Positions 7,215 to 13,956 of a stretch of 13,956 nt of DNA are shown in pieces (the first letter of the stretch is position 1; the number at the start of each line of letters is the position of its first letter). The DNA lies in the NCBI GenBank assembly GCA_001797935.1, contig MGQT01000110.1:1213-15168 (forward strand), given 5' to 3'. Below the pieces are notes generated by a model. That model ran no database searches and was not told the origin of the DNA. It saw only the letters and a program-made list of their open reading frames with translations. This DNA is from Deltaproteobacteria bacterium RBG_16_54_18 (lineage in GTDB: Bacteria; Desulfobacterota; B13-G15; RBG-16-54-18). Position numbers and translations under genes: made by a program.

Positions 7215-7829
7215 ATGGAGATATCTGCAGGCGCAATTAAGGAATTGAGGCAGAGAACGGGTGTGGGCTTGATGGATTGCAAGAAGGCACTCTCGGAGTG
7301 TGCGGGAAATATAGAAGAAGCAATTGATTTCCTGCGCAAGAAGGGGTTAGCCAAGGCAGCAAAAAGAGCAGGCAGAGAGACTACCGAAGGCATGATCACG
7401 TCGTATATACATCCCGGAAACAAGATAGGGGTTCTGGTTGACATAGACTGCGAGACGGATTTTGTTGCCAGGACAGAGGATTTTCAACGGCTGGCGAAAG
7501 AGGTTGCTATGCATATCGCGGCCATGAACCCGATCGCGGTCAGTCGGGAAGACGTCCCCCCTGCGGTTATTGAAAAGGAGAGGAGCATTTTCCGGGCTGA
7601 AGCGGAAGCGTCGGGTAAGCCGGAAAAAGTGCTTGAGAAGATCGTAGAAGGGAAGATCGAGAAGTTCTTTGCGGAACAGTGTCTCATGGAACAGCCCTAT
7701 ATCAAGGATCCCGATATCACGGTAAAAGATTTTATTTCCGATATCGTGGCTAAGTTGGGTGAGAATGTCATCGTGCGACGCTTCACCAGGTATCAATTGG
7801 GTGAGACCTGCGGCGCAGACGAGAATTGA
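7215..7829 (+). CDS. tsf: translation elongation factor Ts, short form
   Basis: Nucleotide exchange factor that releases GDP from EF-Tu. At 204 residues it is the short form, with a reduced core, rather than the roughly 280-residue E. coli form. The N-terminal UBA-like domain (about 1-55: AGAIKELRQRTGVGLMDCKKAL) is followed by the EF-Tu-contact motif TDFVAR at 81-86. The C-terminal part (about 140-200) contains the conserved LMEQPYIKD and an IVRRFTRYQLGE end. It lies 59 bases after rpsB, the usual partner. The upstream sequence is purine-rich (GGAGATAAGG at 7201-7210), so the exact Shine-Dalgarno register is unclear, but the ATG gives the standard N-terminus. Confidence 0.96.
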   Translation: MEISAGAIKELRQRTGVGLMDCKKALSECAGNIEEAIDFLRKKGLAKAAKRAGRETTEGMITSYIHPGNKIGVLVDIDCETDFVARTEDFQRLAKEVAMHIAAMNPIAVSREDVPPAVIEKERSIFRAEAEASGKPEKVLEKIVEGKIEKFFAEQCLMEQPYIKDPDITVKDFISDIVAKLGENVIVRRFTRYQLGETCGADEN

Positions 7830-7857
7830 TTCTTCGGTGTGACTTCGGCCATCTCTC

Positions 7858-8574
7858 ATGAGTAAACAGCCGGCGTATAAGCGGATACTGATCAAACTGA
7901 GTGGTGAGGTAATGGCAGGAGAGGGGGGGGTCGGGATAGAGCCGGCGGCCTTAGAAGAGTTGGCCGAAGAATTAGCAGATCTGAAGACATTGGAGGTTGA
8001 GATTGCCGTGGTCGTCGGCGGAGGAAATCTTATTCGCGGGACACAGGCAGACCGCTATAACATAGACCGGGTGACGGCGGATTACGTGGGGATGTTGACC
8101 ACCATCATTAATGGTCTAGCGCTAGGGGATGCGTTGGAAAAGAAGGGTGTTGCGACCTCGGTGCAGTCCGCCGTGTCTGTCGGTGAGTTTGTATCGCCCT
8201 ATGTGAGGAGTGACACCCTGCGGGATCTGCGGGTGGGGAAGGTGGTTATCTTTGTGGGGGGGACGGGTAATCCCTTTTTCTCCACGGACACCACAGCCGC
8301 CCTGCGCGCCCTGGAGATCGGAGCGGAGATTATCATAAAGGCCACCAAAGTGGATGGGGTATATGACGCCGACCCTGTAACACATCCGGGAGCGGTGAAA
8401 TTTGATACCATATCGTATGCGGAGGTATTGCAGAGGAGGTTGCAGGTCATGGATGCAACTGCCATCACGCTCTGTATGGAGCATCGACTCCCGCTCGTGG
8501 TCTTTGATATCGGGGCCAAGGGAGCTATGCGGCGCATAATCCTGGGAGAGAAAAAAGGGACATTGATTCATTAG
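7858..8574 (+). CDS. pyrH: UMP kinase
   Basis: Phosphorylates UMP to UDP with ATP; in bacteria this is a hexameric amino-acid-kinase-fold enzyme. 238 residues, normal length. Visible motifs are KLSGE (13-17), GGGNLIRG (54-61), TADYVGMLTTIINGLAL (73-89), the GTGNPFFSTDTTAALRA segment and ATKVDGVYDADP. An in-frame TGA at 7840 excludes a start further upstream, and the ATG at 7858 gives the usual N-terminus before the first beta-strand. No Shine-Dalgarno sequence is visible in the 28 bases after tsf, unlike neighbouring genes, so initiation may depend on coupling to tsf or be leader-independent. Third gene of the rpsB unit. Confidence 0.96.
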   Translation: MSKQPAYKRILIKLSGEVMAGEGGVGIEPAALEELAEELADLKTLEVEIAVVVGGGNLIRGTQADRYNIDRVTADYVGMLTTIINGLALGDALEKKGVATSVQSAVSVGEFVSPYVRSDTLRDLRVGKVVIFVGGTGNPFFSTDTTAALRALEIGAEIIIKATKVDGVYDADPVTHPGAVKFDTISYAEVLQRRLQVMDATAITLCMEHRLPLVVFDIGAKGAMRRIILGEKKGTLIH

Positions 8575-8582
8575 AGGATTGT

Positions 8583-9140
8583 ATGGAAGCACCGATCATC
8601 AAAGAATGTGAAGCGCGGATGAAGAAAGGGATCGCTGCCTTACAAAAAGAGCTCGGGAAGGTACGCACGGGCAGGGCCTCGTTGACCCTTTTGGATGACA
8701 TTAAGGTGGATTACTATGGGACGCCGACGCCCCTGAACCAAGCGGCTTCCCTCTCGGTCCCTGAGAGCAGGGTCATCGTTATTCAACCATGGGATAGTTC
8801 CCTCATTGGTGAGATAGAAAAGGCGATCCTTAAATCTGAATTAGGGATGACGCCGGCCAACGACGGCAAGGTCATCCGTATCACTATTCCGAGGCTGACA
8901 GAGGAGCGCAGAAAAGAGCTGGTGAAACTCATTAAGAAGATGGGGGAGAACAGCAAGATCAGCATCCGTAATATGAGAAGAGAAACCATCGAGGAACTGA
9001 GGTCCAAGGAGAAAGGGAAGCAAATTTCAGAGGATGAGATGCATCAATGGCAGAACCAGGTGCAAAAAGTGACGGATCAGTTCATCGAGGAGATCGATAA
9101 GGTCATAGCGACGAAAGAAAAAGAAATTATGGAGATTTAG
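8583..9140 (+). CDS. frr: ribosome recycling factor
   Basis: Splits post-termination ribosomes together with EF-G. 185 residues, the usual length, with the family sequence throughout: KVRTGRASLTLLDDIKVDYYGTPTPL in domain I, SVPESRVIVIQPWD and NDGKVIRITIPRLTEERRKELVK, then the C-terminal long helices of the three-helix bundle. It starts eight bases after the pyrH stop, with GAGG just upstream, so it is co-transcribed and probably translationally coupled to pyrH. This order (pyrH-frr) is nearly universal in bacteria. Confidence 0.97.
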   Translation: MEAPIIKECEARMKKGIAALQKELGKVRTGRASLTLLDDIKVDYYGTPTPLNQAASLSVPESRVIVIQPWDSSLIGEIEKAILKSELGMTPANDGKVIRITIPRLTEERRKELVKLIKKMGENSKISIRNMRRETIEELRSKEKGKQISEDEMHQWQNQVQKVTDQFIEEIDKVIATKEKEIMEI

Positions 9141-9143
9141 CTT

Positions 9144-9150
9144 AAGGAGG
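9144..9150 (+). promoter_or_regulatory. strong ribosome-binding site that fixes a GTG start
   Basis: AAGGAGG lies eight bases before the GTG at 9159. It shows that the short ferredoxin frame is translated from a GTG, which a search restricted to ATG or to longer frames would miss. Confidence 0.85.
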
Positions 9151-9158
9151 TGAGAGGC

Positions 9159-9329
9159 GTGGCTTATGAGATTAGTGATGAGTGCGTTGCGTGCGGAACC
9201 TGCGCGGAGGAGTGTCCCGCAAACGCTATTGAGGAAGGCGAGGAAAAATACGCGATCAATCAGGGTGAATGTACCGAGTGTGGGACCTGCATGGAGGTCT
9301 GTCCGGTGGATGCAGTTGTTGAAAAATAG
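9159..9329 (+). CDS. small 2[4Fe-4S] (clostridial-type) ferredoxin, GTG start
   Basis: A 56-residue bacterial ferredoxin, a soluble low-potential electron carrier. Two complete cluster motifs are present: C9-x2-C12-x2-C15-x3-C19-P and C38-x2-C41-x2-C44-x3-C48-P. The pseudo-twofold repeat (DECVACGTC... / GECTECGTC...) spans the whole protein, so it is a complete domain and not a fragment. The start is GTG, supported by AAGGAGG eight bases upstream and by the normal N-terminus (MAYEIS). It begins 18 bases after frr and ends just before an intrinsic terminator, so it is the last gene of the rpsB unit. The redox partner cannot be told from the sequence; the short ferredoxin implies low-potential metabolism and fits an anaerobe. 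Iron-sulfur isoprenoid enzymes (IspG/IspH) are one possible client, which is speculation. Confidence 0.95.
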   Translation: MAYEISDECVACGTCAEECPANAIEEGEEKYAINQGECTECGTCMEVCPVDAVVEK

Positions 9330-9341
9330 GTCAGGTAAGGG

Positions 9342-9374
9342 GGGAGCAGAATGATTTCTGCTCCCTTATCCTTT
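9342..9374 (+). terminator. Rho-independent terminator after the ferredoxin gene
   Basis: GGGAGCAGAA (9342-9351) pairs perfectly with TTCTGCTCCC (9356-9365) across a TGAT loop, followed by a T-rich stretch (TTATCCTTTTATTCTT). The T-run is on the plus-strand side only, so it ends the rpsB unit and separates it from uppS. Confidence 0.85.
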
Positions 9375-9399
9375 TATTCTTAGATCAATCCCCCAATTG

Positions 9400-9428
9400 T
9401 TGTAAATCTCCCTTACATGGGTTACAGT
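9400..9428 (+). promoter_or_regulatory. weak candidate promoter for the uppS unit
   Basis: A promoter is expected after the terminator. TTGTAA (9400-9405) and TACAGT (9423-9428) are spaced by 17 bases, but each matches the consensus at only 4 of 6 positions. TGTAA (9401-9405) and TTACA (9413-9417) form a small inverted repeat within it, and TTACA recurs at 9422-9426. Confidence 0.35.
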
Positions 9429-9432
9429 TATT

Positions 9433-9452
9433 ATGCGAGCAAATGCGAGCAA
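9433..9452 (+). repeat. 10-bp tandem repeat in the uppS leader
   Basis: ATGCGAGCAA occurs twice in direct contact. The CGAGCA of either copy (9436-9441 or 9446-9451) can pair with TGCTCG at 9470-9475, so the two copies are competing left arms for one hairpin about 30 bases before the uppS start. The function is unknown and chance duplication is possible. Confidence 0.6.
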
Positions 9453-9503
9453 CGGGGGAGTGATATACCTGCTCGGACGCCATGACAGGACAGTGCCAGG
9501 AAT

Positions 9504-10253
9504 ATGGAACGACTTGATCCGGCAAAGATACCCCGTCATATAGCCATAATTATGGATGGCAACGGACGGTGGGCACAGAAAAAACGACTGTCGAGGATAG
9601 AGGGGCACAAGGCCGGACTCGATGCGGCTCGGGGGGTGGTGGAGGCATGTGATGAACTCGGGGTCAAAATCCTTACGCTCTATGCCTTTTCCAAGGAGAA
9701 TTGGCGCCGCCCGCGCAAAGAGGTGAGCGAGTTGATGGGGCTCCTCCACGCGAAGCTGAAAAAGGAGCGTGAGGAATTGCTCAAGAGAAACATCCGCGTC
9801 AACATCATCGGAGATCTAGACGATCTACCCGGCCCCATTCGTAGTACCCTCAAAAAGCTAGTTGAAGTGAGCAGGGCAAAGAATGGCCTTCTTGTCAACC
9901 TGGCCCTAAGCTATGGGGGGCGTTCGGAGATCGTTGCCGGCGTTAAGAAGATCGTCGCCGACGTAGCGGCGGGGCAAATCACCGCAACTGATATTACCCC
10001 CGAAATTTTTTCGCGGTATCTCTTTACCCGTGACATACCGGATCCCGATCTATTGATACGTACCAGCGGCGAGTTACGCATCAGCAATTTCCTCCTCTGG
10101 CAAATTGCCTATACGGAACTATATTTTACCGCAACCCTCTGGCCCGACTTCGGCAAGGAGGAATTGATACAGGCATGTCTTTCATTTCAGAACCGGGAGA
10201 GGCGTTTCGGGCGTACCGTGGCACAAATGCAAGAAGGAGACGCAGCTCAGTAA
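9504..10253 (+). CDS. uppS: undecaprenyl diphosphate synthase (isoprenyl transferase)
   Basis: A cis-prenyltransferase that extends farnesyl diphosphate with isopentenyl diphosphate to the C55 carrier lipid used for peptidoglycan and O-antigen. 249 residues, normal length. Motifs: IAIIMDGNGRWA with the catalytic Asp at 18, GHKAG, YAFSKENW (about 56-63), NLALSYGGR, and RTSGELRISNFLLWQ with the Mg-binding Glu and the conserved Arg. It starts a new transcription unit after the terminator. The Shine-Dalgarno sequence is weak (AGGA only two bases from the ATG), but no in-frame upstream start gives family-like sequence and the N-terminus matches the family. Dxr, encoded two genes downstream, supplies the same isoprenoid route. 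Confidence 0.96.
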   Translation: MERLDPAKIPRHIAIIMDGNGRWAQKKRLSRIEGHKAGLDAARGVVEACDELGVKILTLYAFSKENWRRPRKEVSELMGLLHAKLKKEREELLKRNIRVNIIGDLDDLPGPIRSTLKKLVEVSRAKNGLLVNLALSYGGRSEIVAGVKKIVADVAAGQITATDITPEIFSRYLFTRDIPDPDLLIRTSGELRISNFLLWQIAYTELYFTATLWPDFGKEELIQACLSFQNRERRFGRTVAQMQEGDAAQ

Positions 10254-10290
10254 CAAGTGAGCCACATAAATTACAATGAAAGGTATCGCT

Positions 10291-11100
10291 ATGGTTAAGA
10301 GATTTTGTACCGCCTTGATTATCATTCCTTTGGTGGCGCTCGCGTTGCGTTTTGGACCGCCCTATACCATCTTTATCATGGTAGCGATCACGGTCGTCTT
10401 GGGCATGCATGAATTTTATTCTATGACGCTGCCCAGAGATTGGGCTCAGGGTAAGGTCAGCGGCATTGTCCTCGGCGTCATCCTCTGCGGGCTCTCTCAG
10501 TGGGCAACCGCATCCACGATCATGTTGTTTTTGGCGGCAGTCGTTATTAGCTTTTTTTTCGGCTATACTTTTTTACCACGGGAGCTTTCCTCACTGCCGA
10601 ATCGTATGGGGATCGTCCTCTTTGGTATTCTCTACATCCCCTTCCTGCTGTCGTACCTCATCCTCATCAACAAATTGCCCCAGGGGGTCTTGTGGATATT
10701 CCTGCTCTTTGCCACGGTGTGGGTAGGGGATACCTTTGCCTTTCTCATCGGCTCCTGGTGGGGGAGACATAAACTGAGTCCCCTGATCAGCCCGCATAAG
10801 ACCATCGAGGGCTTTTTCGCCTGTTTTGTGGGGGCCATCCTCACCGTTTTTGCCTGCCGGGCCTTTTTTCTCCCGACGATACCTACCCTGGATGCCCTGC
10901 TGGTCGCCGTGGGGATTGCCCTGTTCGGCCAATGGGGGGACCTCTCGGAGTCGATGATCAAGCGCGGGGCAAAGGTGAAGGACTCGGGGACCTTGATCCC
11001 CGGGCATGGAGGGATGCTTGACCGGTTAGACAGCTTCTTTTTCTCCACCCCCTTCTTGTATTATTTCCTGCTCTACAGGTTGTCTATCGGCGCACCATGA
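10291..11100 (+). CDS. cdsA: phosphatidate cytidylyltransferase (CDP-diacylglycerol synthase)
   Basis: Makes CDP-diacylglycerol from phosphatidate and CTP, the precursor of all major phospholipids; an integral inner-membrane enzyme. 269 residues and about seven or eight hydrophobic segments. The family signature spans residues 221-248: SMIKR, KDSG, the PGHGG motif and DRLDS, including the conserved metal-binding Asp residues. Start choice: an ATG at 10276 is in frame but has no Shine-Dalgarno sequence, whereas AAAGG (10279-10283) lies seven bases before the ATG at 10291, which also gives the typical CdsA beginning (MVKRFCTALIIIPL). The longer form would add five residues. The stop overlaps the dxr start (ATGA), indicating coupling. 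Confidence 0.94.
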   Translation: MVKRFCTALIIIPLVALALRFGPPYTIFIMVAITVVLGMHEFYSMTLPRDWAQGKVSGIVLGVILCGLSQWATASTIMLFLAAVVISFFFGYTFLPRELSSLPNRMGIVLFGILYIPFLLSYLILINKLPQGVLWIFLLFATVWVGDTFAFLIGSWWGRHKLSPLISPHKTIEGFFACFVGAILTVFACRAFFLPTIPTLDALLVAVGIALFGQWGDLSESMIKRGAKVKDSGTLIPGHGGMLDRLDSFFFSTPFLYYFLLYRLSIGAP

Positions 11101-12263
11101 AACAATTAGCTATTTTAGGATCAACGGGGTCCATCGGGGTCAATACCTTGGAGGTGGTAAAACAATTCCGGGAGGAATTTGAGGTATGCTCCTTGGCGGC
11201 CGCGGGGAAGAATCTGGCCTTGTTGCGCGAGCAAATCAAGGAGTTTAGACCCCGTCTCGTTGCCGTCCGCGATCACGAGCGCGCCCACGCCCTCCGGGAG
11301 GCCCTTGCCGGAGAGCGCATTGAGGTGGTCTCTGGGGTGGAGGGACTTATCCAGGCGGCCACCGTTGCCGGCGTCGAGTTGGTAGTTTTGTCCGTGGTAG
11401 GGGCGATAGGGATCCATCCGTTGCTCGCCGCCATCGAGGCGGGGACAAATGTCGCCCTGGCGAATAAGGAAGCAATCGTGACGGCCGGTGAGATCGTGAT
11501 GAAAAAGGCGCAGGCAAACGGGGTCGCGATCTTGCCCATCGATAGCGAGCACAGCGCGATTTTTCAGGCACTGGGCGGCAGGTTGACAGGGGAGGGGATC
11601 AAGCGCATCGTCTTAACTGCCTCGGGCGGGCCCTTCTATACCGTGCCGGTCGAGGCCCTTATCAAGGTAAGTCCCCAGCAGGCCATTGCCCATCCCGTAT
11701 GGGCAATGGGGCCCAAGATCTCCGTGGATTCGGCGACGATGATGAATAAGGGGCTGGAGGTGATCGAGGCACACTGGCTCTTCCATGTCCCTTCCGAACG
11801 GATTGAGGTCGCCATTCATCCCCAGGGGGTGGTCCATTCCCTGGTGGAGTACGTGGATGGTTCCCTCATTGCCCAGCTCAGCATCCCGGACATGCGGATA
11901 CCTATTTCTTATGCCCTTGCCTATCCCAAGCGGCTGGCGATGGAGCTGCCTGCACTTGACTTGGCTCAATTGAATCATCTTACCTTTGATCCTCCCGATG
12001 AGGGGAAATTCCCCTGCCTGCGGCTGGCCTATGAAGCCCTTGCCCACGGAGGCACGATGCCGGCGGTGCTCAACGCCGCCAACGAGGCGGCGGTAGGGGC
12101 CTTTCTCCAGGGGCAGATCAGTTTTAATCAGATTCCACAGGTGGTCGCTTCTACCATGGACGATCACCGCCCGAGCACGCTGGAAGGTGTAGAAGACGCC
12201 CTGGCGGCGGAACAATGGGCCAAGGGGCGGGCCTTAGACGTTATACGAGAGGTATCGCAATGA
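11097..12263 (+). CDS. dxr: 1-deoxy-D-xylulose 5-phosphate reductoisomerase
   Basis: Converts DXP to 2-C-methyl-D-erythritol 4-phosphate with NADPH, the first committed step of the MEP isoprenoid pathway. 388 residues, normal length. The N-terminal NADPH fold has GSTGSIG at 8-14; ANKE is at 122-125. The metal site is read as D149 and E151 (PIDSEHSAIFQ) and E221 (MMNKGLEVIEAHWLF), matching the spacing of the E. coli enzyme. ASGGPF (175-180), PQGVVHSLVEYVDGS and the C-terminal NAANEAAV helix region are also present. It overlaps cdsA and rseP by four bases each (ATGA). The organism therefore uses the MEP rather than the mevalonate route, and makes precursors for UppS. Confidence 0.97.
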   Translation: MKQLAILGSTGSIGVNTLEVVKQFREEFEVCSLAAAGKNLALLREQIKEFRPRLVAVRDHERAHALREALAGERIEVVSGVEGLIQAATVAGVELVVLSVVGAIGIHPLLAAIEAGTNVALANKEAIVTAGEIVMKKAQANGVAILPIDSEHSAIFQALGGRLTGEGIKRIVLTASGGPFYTVPVEALIKVSPQQAIAHPVWAMGPKISVDSATMMNKGLEVIEAHWLFHVPSERIEVAIHPQGVVHSLVEYVDGSLIAQLSIPDMRIPISYALAYPKRLAMELPALDLAQLNHLTFDPPDEGKFPCLRLAYEALAHGGTMPAVLNAANEAAVGAFLQGQISFNQIPQVVASTMDDHRPSTLEGVEDALAAEQWAKGRALDVIREVSQ

Positions 12264-13333
12264 TATATATCGTAGCTTTTTTCGGTGTTTTGGGGGTTTT
12301 GGTTTTCGTACATGAGTTCGGGCATTTTATCGTCGCCAAATTAGTCGGGGTAAAGGTGTTAAAATTTTCCCTGGGATTCGGACCTCGACTTATTGGCAAA
12401 CAGATCGGTGAGACTGAATATGTGATATCCGCCATTCCCTTGGGTGGCTATGTGAAACCTTTGGGAGAGAGTTCTCGGGATAAGGTTGGCGCCCGCGAAC
12501 GGAGCAGGTCCTTCCTCCACCAAAGCATACCGAGGCGGATGGCTATTGTTGCGGCTGGTCCTGTCGCCAATTTTCTCTTAGCAGTCTTTGTCTTCTCGCT
12601 GGTGTTCACGATCGGCGTGCCACAGCTGATGCCGGTGATCGGGGAAGTGGCAGCGGGGTACCCGGCCCAGGCAGCAGGGATAAAAACGGGTGATCGCATC
12701 CTCCGGGTTAATGCGGTAAAGATCAACCAATGGGTCGATCTGCCGGAGGTTATTGCCAAGAGCGAGGGGAAGGAACTCCAACTCACGGTCAAGCGAGGGG
12801 AAGCGCTTATCCTGGTACGCGTCGTTCCCCGTCCCGTTGTCGCTAAAAACATCTTTGGAGAAGAGGTCAAGACCTATCAAATTGGGATAACTCCATCCGG
12901 TGAGTTTGTCAAAAAACAGGAGCCGGCATACAAGGCCGTCGGCATGGGAGTTTCCCAGGGCTGGTTTTTTGTCAAGTTGACGATTGTCAGCATCGTTAAG
13001 GTAATCAAGGGGGTTGTTCCCGCCAAACAGGCCTTTGGAGGGCCTGTCCTCATCGCCCAAATAGCCGGCAAACAGGCCCAAGAGGGTTTACTCAATCTCG
13101 TCTTTTTTACGGCGGTCTTAAGCGTTAACCTCTGCGTCTTAAATCTCTTTCCCATCCCTATCCTTGATGGCGGCCATCTCCTCTTTCTCGGTGTGGAATC
13201 AATCATCGGGAGGCCGCTGAGCGTCAAAAAGATGGAGGTGGCGCAACAGATCGGCTTGATCCTTATCCTTCTTCTTATGGCCTTGGCCTTTTACAACGAC
13301 ATCATGCGCCTCATTCCCCCGGGTGCCCGTTGA
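12260..13333 (+). CDS. rseP: RIP metalloprotease, site-2 protease family (RseP-type)
   Basis: Intramembrane zinc protease that in other bacteria cleaves anti-sigma factors and remnant signal peptides in the inner membrane. 357 residues. The zinc motif HEFGH is at 18-22 in the first membrane segment, and the third ligand lies in NLFPIPILDGGH (295-306, Asp303). There is one PDZ-like domain (about 122-190: GYPAQAAGIKTGDRILRVNAV), whereas E. coli RseP has two; single-PDZ forms of about 350 residues are common elsewhere. Further membrane segments lie at about 94-118, 280-300 and 331-347. The frame is open upstream to an ATG at 12215, but the ATG at 12260 fits the family N-terminus, follows GAGAGG (12247-12252), and overlaps the dxr stop. 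No anti-sigma factor gene is in the window, so its substrate is unknown. Confidence 0.95.
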   Translation: MIYIVAFFGVLGVLVFVHEFGHFIVAKLVGVKVLKFSLGFGPRLIGKQIGETEYVISAIPLGGYVKPLGESSRDKVGARERSRSFLHQSIPRRMAIVAAGPVANFLLAVFVFSLVFTIGVPQLMPVIGEVAAGYPAQAAGIKTGDRILRVNAVKINQWVDLPEVIAKSEGKELQLTVKRGEALILVRVVPRPVVAKNIFGEEVKTYQIGITPSGEFVKKQEPAYKAVGMGVSQGWFFVKLTIVSIVKVIKGVVPAKQAFGGPVLIAQIAGKQAQEGLLNLVFFTAVLSVNLCVLNLFPIPILDGGHLLFLGVESIIGRPLSVKKMEVAQQIGLILILLLMALAFYNDIMRLIPPGAR

Positions 13334-13956
13334 TGAGGGTCTTGGGGGTTGATACCGCAACCACGGGCGGGGGTATCGGGATTATCGATGATGAAAAGGT
13401 CTTGGCCGAATATGCCTTTGACGCAGGAGATGCCCCCTCTGCCAGATTAATCCCGGCCATCAAGACCGTCCTGGATCAAGCCCGGCTCGATCTGGCGGCA
13501 TTAGACGCGATCGCCGTCTCCCTGGGACCCGGTTCCTTTACCGGGGTGAGGGTCGGGTTGAGTGCCGTCAAAGGGTTGAGCCTGGCAGGGGGGATGGCCG
13601 TGGTCGGGATCCCTACCTTGGACGCCCTTGCTTCTCAGCTTCACCCAACGCCGTCTCTCATATGCCCCCTTATAGATGCCCGTAAGGGTGAGGTCTATGC
13701 CGCCTTATACAAACAGCGTGAGGGCGGGGGCCTTGAGCGATTGACACCGTATCAAGTCCTTTCCCCCGCGGCCCTGCTCTCCCAGCTCACCTCCCACGCA
13801 ACAGTATTTGTGGGTGACGGGGTAGAGGTCTACGGTGATTTTATCAAAGGGCATTTAGGAGAGCGGGCCTTGTTTGCCCCACCTGAGCTGAGGTTTCTCA
13901 AGGGGCAGACGGTGGCAACGCTCGGACGTAAACGAATCAAACAGGGTGAACAGGAT
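13333..13956 (+). CDS. tsaB: tRNA t6A37 threonylcarbamoyl transferase component TsaB, partial (C-terminus outside window)
   Basis: Non-catalytic partner of TsaD in the TsaB-TsaD-TsaE complex that forms N6-threonylcarbamoyladenosine at position 37 of ANN-decoding tRNAs; an ASKHA-fold protein of the cytoplasm. 208 codons are visible without a stop; the family is usually about 220-240 residues, so only a short tail is missing. Landmarks: VLGVDTATTGGGIGI at the N-terminus, SARLIPAIKTVL, the hallmark VSLGPGSFTGVRVGL, and PLIDARKGEVYAALY. The ATG overlaps the rseP stop by one base (TGATG), so translation is probably coupled; no good Shine-Dalgarno sequence is visible. Confidence 0.93.
   Translation, partial: MRVLGVDTATTGGGIGIIDDEKVLAEYAFDAGDAPSARLIPAIKTVLDQARLDLAALDAIAVSLGPGSFTGVRVGLSAVKGLSLAGGMAVVGIPTLDALASQLHPTPSLICPLIDARKGEVYAALYKQREGGGLERLTPYQVLSPAALLSQLTSHATVFVGDGVEVYGDFIKGHLGERALFAPPELRFLKGQTVATLGRKRIKQGEQD

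Noticed and set aside
12215..12259. 15-codon extension of rseP from an upstream ATG
   Set aside because: It lies inside the end of dxr, and the added residues are not membrane- or family-like; the ATG at 12260 has a proper ribosome-binding site.
1..13956. CRISPR array, insertion sequence, prophage or defence system
   Set aside because: No regularly spaced repeats, transposase, integrase or nuclease-like frames; nearly all the sequence is taken by recognised housekeeping genes.

Overview
The window looks like a chromosomal housekeeping region of a Gram-negative, probably anaerobic bacterium of moderately high GC. The run rpsB-tsf-pyrH-frr followed by uppS-cdsA-dxr-rseP-tsaB is a widely conserved bacterial order. 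The outer-membrane genes (two LptF/LptG-type permeases), the M16 periplasmic-type peptidase and a 2[4Fe-4S] ferredoxin in the ribosomal transcription unit best suit Desulfobacterota ('deltaproteobacteria') or a neighbouring phylum. That placement is an inference; no rRNA or other firm taxonomic marker is present. No mobile element, CRISPR array, tRNA or rRNA was seen.

Layout. (1) 1-943, minus strand: 5' part of an aspartate carbamoyltransferase gene (pyrB) that runs off the left edge. (2) 1096-3762, plus strand, divergent from pyrB: an exported M16 metallopeptidase of two fused halves, with the zinc site in the N-terminal half and the Arg/Tyr pair in the C-terminal half. (3) 3792-6139, minus strand: lptF then lptG, convergent with the peptidase gene. 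(4) 6140-6363: a divergent intergenic region in which the lptFG promoter and a probable rpsB promoter overlap almost base for base, followed by a long, foldable rpsB leader. (5) 6364-9329, plus strand: rpsB, tsf, pyrH, frr and a 56-residue ferredoxin gene with a GTG start, closed by a clear intrinsic terminator at 9342-9365. (6) 9504 to the right edge, plus strand: uppS, cdsA, dxr, rseP and tsaB; the last four junctions are tight or overlapping. tsaB runs off the right edge.

How the genes work together. The first plus-strand unit supplies translation factors (S2, EF-Ts, RRF) and UMP kinase. The second supplies the undecaprenyl carrier, CDP-diacylglycerol, the MEP-pathway isoprenoid precursor and an intramembrane protease, so it is an envelope-precursor unit; tsaB adds a tRNA t6A modification component. 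LptF/LptG export lipopolysaccharide, and the M16 peptidase probably acts in the periplasm.

Most of the window is ordinary. The points I would look at again are the rpsB leader, which can form two mutually exclusive structures, one masking the ribosome-binding site; the overlapping divergent promoters; the split active site of the M16 fusion; and the short ferredoxin gene between frr and the terminator. I found no clearly new multigene system.
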